From Weissella confusa (lineage in GTDB: Bacteria; Bacillota; Bacilli; Lactobacillales; Lactobacillaceae), in NCBI GenBank assembly GCA_001436895.1, contig JQAY01000001.1, forward strand, positions 197,777 through 261,776: a stretch of 64,000 nt of DNA, read 5' to 3'. The notes beneath the pieces are model-generated. The model had not been told where the DNA came from and did no database searches. It worked only from the letters and a program-made list of their open reading frames with translations. Below are positions 60,702-64,000 of the stretch, one piece after another. The position numbers and the translations under genes are program-made. The number at the start of each line of letters is the position of its first letter. Within the stretch, counting starts at the first letter, position 1.

Positions 60702-61898
60702 ATGATCAAACGCTTTTTCTCGAGCGAAGGTGGTGTGATTGATTGGTCAATCATCTTCGTTGTGATGATGCTTGCGTTGATTGGTTTAGCATCATTATAT
60801 GTTGCGGGAGTACATGATACTGTCGGTGTTAACGTTTGGCGCATGGTGATTATGCAAGGTGCTTACTATATCGTAGGAATCATTGCAGTCATGGTGATTA
60901 TGAGATTCGATTCAGAGCAACTTTGGCGAGTAGCCCCTTATATTTTTGGGTTAGGTGTCTTCTTGATGGTTGCCGTTTTGATTTTTTACTCACGTGCCTA
61001 CTACGCTAACACTGGTGGAAAGTCATGGTTTGCTATTGGACCATTGACGTTCCAACCTTCCGAAGTTATGAAGCCAGCATTCATTATTATGTTGGCTCGT
61101 GTGATTTCACAGCATAATTTGGAAAACCCAGAGCACACTTGGAATTCTGATAAGTTCTTGTTGTTGAAGATTATCGCTTGGACGGCACCAATTGTCGTAC
61201 TTGTTCTAGCACAACACGACTTTGGAACAACACTGGTGTTCGTGGCAATTGTTTTCGGAATGACGCTGGTATCTGGTTTGAGTTGGTCAATTTTAGGGCC
61301 GATTGTTGGAGCTGCCGCAGTTTTGGGAACAACAACTATCCTGTTTGTTACCCAAACATGGGGACGCCACATTCTGGAAAAGGTTGGATTTGAAGCTTAT
61401 CAATTTGCCCGTGTGGACGCTTGGATGAATCCTTCAGGGGATACGTCAAATAGTGGTTATCAGTTATGGCAAGCAATGAAGGCTATTGGATCAGGTGGTA
61501 TCACCGGAACTGGCTTCAACGTTTCGCACGTTGCGGTGCCAGTTCGTGAATCGGATATGATTTTCTCAGTTATTGGTGAAAATTTCGGGTTCGTCGGAAG
61601 TGTCTTGCTACTGGTTCTTTACTTCTTGTTGATTTACCAAATCTTCCAAGTTGTTAATGATACGTCAAATCAATTCTATGCATACATTGCATCTGGTGTG
61701 GTAATGATGTTGTTGTTCCACATTTTTGAAAACATTGGTATGAATATCGGATTGGTGCCATTGACTGGTATTCCGTTGCCATTTATTTCACAGGGTGGTT
61801 CCGCCTTGGTTGGAAATATGTTGGGTATCGGTTTGATTATGTCGATGCGCTATCACAATAAAGCATTCTCATTATCTGAACGCCAAGGGTTCTCATAA
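60702..61898 (+). CDS. rodA: Peptidoglycan glycosyltransferase RodA (SEDS family)
   Basis: A 398-residue SEDS protein with about ten helices. ANTGGKSWFAIGPLTFQPSEVMKPAFIIMLARV, the ESDMIFSVIGENFGFVG segment and NIGLVPLTGIPLPFISQGGSALVGNMLGIG are diagnostic. It polymerises lipid II during elongation together with a class B PBP. Good GAGG ribosome site. Confidence 0.95.
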   Translation: MIKRFFSSEGGVIDWSIIFVVMMLALIGLASLYVAGVHDTVGVNVWRMVIMQGAYYIVGIIAVMVIMRFDSEQLWRVAPYIFGLGVFLMVAVLIFYSRAYYANTGGKSWFAIGPLTFQPSEVMKPAFIIMLARVISQHNLENPEHTWNSDKFLLLKIIAWTAPIVVLVLAQHDFGTTLVFVAIVFGMTLVSGLSWSILGPIVGAAAVLGTTTILFVTQTWGRHILEKVGFEAYQFARVDAWMNPSGDTSNSGYQLWQAMKAIGSGGITGTGFNVSHVAVPVRESDMIFSVIGENFGFVGSVLLLVLYFLLIYQIFQVVNDTSNQFYAYIASGVVMMLLFHIFENIGMNIGLVPLTGIPLPFISQGGSALVGNMLGIGLIMSMRYHNKAFSLSERQGFS

Positions 61899-61906
61899 TG
61901 AACATG

Positions 61907-61937
61907 AAGACCTCGATTTGGTTCGAGGTCTTTTTAT
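61907..61937 (+). terminator. Terminator of mreB-rodA operon
   Basis: AAGACCTCGA, TTTGG, TTCGAGGTCTT and T run. Confidence 0.92.
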
Positions 61938-61985
61938 TTTGCGCTAACAGTAGGATAATGGATGCCATTAAGAGGAAGATGGATA

Positions 61986-62684
61986 ATGAAAAAAGGATTA
62001 TTGATATTGCTAACAGTTGTTCTAGCAATCTTGATGCCAGTTTCAGCTCATGCGATGGCTGGTGGTCATTCAGCTGGCGGTGGCGGTCATGCAACTGGTG
62101 GCGGTGGTGGGCGGTCAACTGGCTATACTTCCACAGGTGGTTCGAGTCACTATTATGGTGGACGAATGGGCGGTGGTGTAGGCGCGATTGTACTTTTACC
62201 GATGATTGGCTTGGTTGGAGTTGGTGTTTTTGCGAATAAAAAATTGCAAGCTTACCAGGAGCAACGCGATGCACTCGGTCGTTTTCCAGGAAAAACAAAA
62301 CGAGAAAAAGAGGCCTTACGCCTTGAAATTGAACGCCGCTTCTTGGCAATTCAGGTGGCGTGGAATCGCATGGATTTGATCGATGCAATCGATCAGTATG
62401 AACCTGGTTTGTATGCAGAGCATTTACGTACGCTAGGCGAGATGACTGAGCGACATGAGCGTAATGTGACTAAGAATGTTTCGGTGGATTTGATTGATCA
62501 ATATGTGCAAACGAAACCAACTGAATTTCACGTCCGTATTTCTGGCACGGTCGTGGATTATGTTGAAAATACAGAGACAGGGGTGTTGGTTTCTGGGTCA
62601 TATAGTAAACAGTCGTTTTCACAAATTTGGTATTTTGAGTGGCAACCAAAAACAAAACGGTGGGTCGCTTCTTATATCATCTAG
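61986..62684 (+). CDS. Secreted or membrane protein with Tim44-like domain
   Basis: A 232-residue protein. A signal peptide (residues 1-24, Ala-His-Ala at the end) is followed by a Gly/Ser/His-rich low-complexity stretch (about 26-60), a helix (about 63-83) and a soluble C-terminal domain (EIERRFLAIQVAWNRMDLIDAIDQY... WYFEWQPKTKRWVASYI) resembling Tim44/NTF2-like folds. ATG at 61986 follows GAGGAAGATGG. Bacterial Tim44-like proteins are uncharacterised; this architecture, with Gly-rich linker before a helix, is common among them. Confidence 0.7.
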   Translation: MKKGLLILLTVVLAILMPVSAHAMAGGHSAGGGGHATGGGGGRSTGYTSTGGSSHYYGGRMGGGVGAIVLLPMIGLVGVGVFANKKLQAYQEQRDALGRFPGKTKREKEALRLEIERRFLAIQVAWNRMDLIDAIDQYEPGLYAEHLRTLGEMTERHERNVTKNVSVDLIDQYVQTKPTEFHVRISGTVVDYVENTETGVLVSGSYSKQSFSQIWYFEWQPKTKRWVASYII

Positions 62685-62730
62685 GTATGATATGATTAGG
62701 TCATTACAAACGAGATGAACGAGGTGTGAG

Positions 62731-63522
62731 ATGTTAACAATTGGATTTATCGGCGCTGGTAATATGGCTAAAGCGATGATGCAAGGCTGGCAAGGAAACG
62801 CCGAAATTCGCCAAGTGCTTTTTTCACCACATTCAGGTGAAAAAGTTGCAGCTGAATTAGGATTAGAGGCTAAGCAGTCTGCTTTGGATGTTTGGGCTGA
62901 GTCGGACATGGTTGTTTTGGCAATGCCACCTGCACAATTGACTGACGTTGCCAAGGAACTACAACTCGGATTGATGATGAAGCCGGGTGTTATTGTGGCA
63001 TCAGTTCTTGGTGGTGTGTCATTGGCACAATTGCACGCTGCGTTGGGGCCTAATGTTCTGATTGCACGCACGTTGCCAAATGTGAACGTGGCGCTTAAGT
63101 ATGGTTATACAGCTTTGGCGTTTGATGACACGATGGACGCTGATATCAAGGGGGCTATCGCAGCTTTGTTCTTGGACTTTGGTCGTACAGACGAATTACC
63201 TGAAGAGCAATTTGGTGCTGTCAGTGCCTTGGCTGGTTCTGGTCCAGCGTTCGTTGCGGCGTTTGCTGAAGCGATGATTCAAGCTGGTGTGCAAGCTGGT
63301 ATCAATCCAGAAACGGCAGAACGATTGGCACAGCAAACGGTTATTGGTACGGCTCGTCACATGGAAGAATTCAAGAAGGACCCAATGACATTGGCGCACG
63401 AAGTTATGACGCCGGGTGGTTCAACGGCTGCTGGATGGCAAGTTCTGGAAGATGGACATCTTAACCAATTAGTGGCTGATACAATTAACGCCACAATGAA
63501 GAAGAATGCTGAATTCGAATAA
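62731..63522 (+). CDS. proC: Pyrroline-5-carboxylate reductase
   Basis: A 263-residue enzyme making proline from P5C with NAD(P)H. Rossmann motif IGFIGAGNMAKAM at the start; PNVNVALKYGYTAL, SALAGSGPAFVAAFAEAMIQAGVQAG and the C-terminal VMTPGGSTAAGWQVLE, which is the family signature, are present. GAGGTGTGAG precedes the ATG. Monocistronic. Confidence 0.95.
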   Translation: MLTIGFIGAGNMAKAMMQGWQGNAEIRQVLFSPHSGEKVAAELGLEAKQSALDVWAESDMVVLAMPPAQLTDVAKELQLGLMMKPGVIVASVLGGVSLAQLHAALGPNVLIARTLPNVNVALKYGYTALAFDDTMDADIKGAIAALFLDFGRTDELPEEQFGAVSALAGSGPAFVAAFAEAMIQAGVQAGINPETAERLAQQTVIGTARHMEEFKKDPMTLAHEVMTPGGSTAAGWQVLEDGHLNQLVADTINATMKKNAEFE

Positions 63523-63529
63523 CTAAAGC

Positions 63530-63558
63530 AAAAGGACGACCGATTGGTCGTCCTTTTT
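63530..63558. terminator. Bidirectional terminator
   Basis: AAAAGGACGACC, GATT, GGTCGTCCTTTT. Confidence 0.93.
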
Positions 63559-63805
63559 ACTTAAACTTTGTCTTCAAATAGCGGGTGCCTAAAATACCAA
63601 TAATCAATATCGCTAGGGTCAAATAATTTTGCCACGTGTTTTGTTTGACTGCCTCAACGAATGCAAACGTGTGACCGGTAAAGTGATGATAAATACCATT
63701 GATAAGTGATGCAAAGAAACGTAATAAGGCTACGATAACGCCGATGGCTGTTAACGTTTCGAAAAAGAGCAACCACTTTGGGTGGGCAAGTTGTTTGTCA
63801 GTCAT
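63557..63805 (-). CDS. Small membrane protein of unknown function (82 aa)
   Basis: Two helices (about residues 12-36 and 60-76) with a basic C-terminus (YLKTKFK). Not recognised. On the minus strand GAGGAAATTAGG precedes the ATG. Convergent with proC. Confidence 0.6.
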   Translation of the reverse strand: MTDKQLAHPKWLLFFETLTAIGVIVALLRFFASLINGIYHHFTGHTFAFVEAVKQNTWQNYLTLAILIIGILGTRYLKTKFK

Positions 63806-63947
63806 CCTAATTTCCTCTGCAGTAATTATACCGTATGGTCGGAAGTCTATGGAAGAAAGTTTGCGAGTTTTAAAATTAGGGGTTGCACTGGTCAGGTTAT
63901 TCTGGTAATATTAATTTTGTTGTTGAGACAGGTTGTTAAAACATCAT

Positions 63948-64000
63948 GGCCCATTGGTCAAGCGGTTAAGACTCCGGTTTTTCACACCGGCATCCAGGGT
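63948..64000 (+). tRNA. tRNA-Glu (UUC), truncated by the window edge
   Basis: The acceptor arm start GGCCCAT, D-arm TGGTCAAGCGGTTAAGAC, and anticodon arm CCGGT-TTTTCAC-ACCGG with anticodon TTC are visible; the T-arm and 3' acceptor half lie beyond 64000. A promoter-like region precedes it, and further tRNAs may follow. Confidence 0.93.

Noticed and set aside
61837..62388. 183-codon minus-strand frame opposite rodA end and the Tim44-like gene
   Set aside because: Antisense shadow of a Gly-rich coding region; composition is Ser/His-rich and no motif is present.
1..64000. CRISPR arrays, insertion sequences and prophage genes
   Set aside because: No regularly spaced direct repeats, no transposase or integrase motifs and no phage structural proteins were seen.

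Overview
The window reads as chromosome of a low-to-mid GC lactic acid bacterium, most likely Weissella (Leuconostocaceae). The pointers are Leu codons dominated by TTG, Lactobacillales-type families (DUF2969 beside rodA, YhgE/Pip, a BMP/NupABC nucleoside importer, Opp with a secreted OppA, a class IV D-alanine aminotransferase) and Firmicutes-style ribosome binding sites and U-tailed terminators. The genus is an inference from style and content. I see no rRNA, prophage, insertion sequence or CRISPR array. One tRNA-Glu is cut by the right edge.

Layout. 1-3.4 kb: end of a polar amino acid ABC permease pair, then a Dyp-type peroxidase coupled to an MFS exporter. 3.4-4.0 kb: a structured RNA locus around a 51-codon gene. 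4.1-7.0 kb: RbsR-type regulator, rbsK and rpiA. 7.1-11.1 kb: a regulator cluster (Rgg-like, Mga-like, cysteine-less Spx-like) and about 0.85 kb without a gene. 11.2-15.6 kb: a YdcZ-type transporter divergent from a nucleoside operon (CNT permease and two nucleoside hydrolases). 15.8-21.9 kb: oppABCDF. 21.9-22.6 kb: two GC-rich structured elements. 22.6-29.8 kb: gdpP, rplI, dnaB, an MFS protein, a FUSC-like protein and an M20 peptidase. 29.8-33.1 kb: a candidate small RNA and a four-gene MoxR/VWA operon whose last two genes are paralogues. 33.1-46.8 kb: housekeeping and small-family genes (DUF454, ispE, two bmpA paralogues, two SseB paralogues, ferredoxin-NADP reductase, gpmA, YbjQ, dat, YitT, AI-2E, a CzrA-like ArsR, a cysteine-less NADH-oxidase homologue). 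47-55 kb: three more bmpA paralogues and nupABC. 55-64 kb: yhgE, murF, mreB-DUF2969-rodA, a Tim44-like secreted or membrane protein, proC and tRNA-Glu.

The strongest theme is nucleoside and ribose salvage. Five BMP-type binding proteins and NupABC plausibly import nucleosides, as does the CNT permease. The two hydrolases would release base and free ribose, RbsK would phosphorylate ribose and RpiA would feed the pentose phosphates. The rbsK-rpiA and CNT-hydrolase transcription units share an almost identical tandem LacI-type operator, so one regulator (probably the RbsR encoded at 4.1 kb) may control both. Several bmpA promoters also carry a PurR-like CGAAC core between -35 and -10.

The least explained parts are the MoxR/VWA operon with its duplicated small protein, the two large inverted-repeat elements between oppF and gdpP, and the structured RNA locus with the 51-codon gene.
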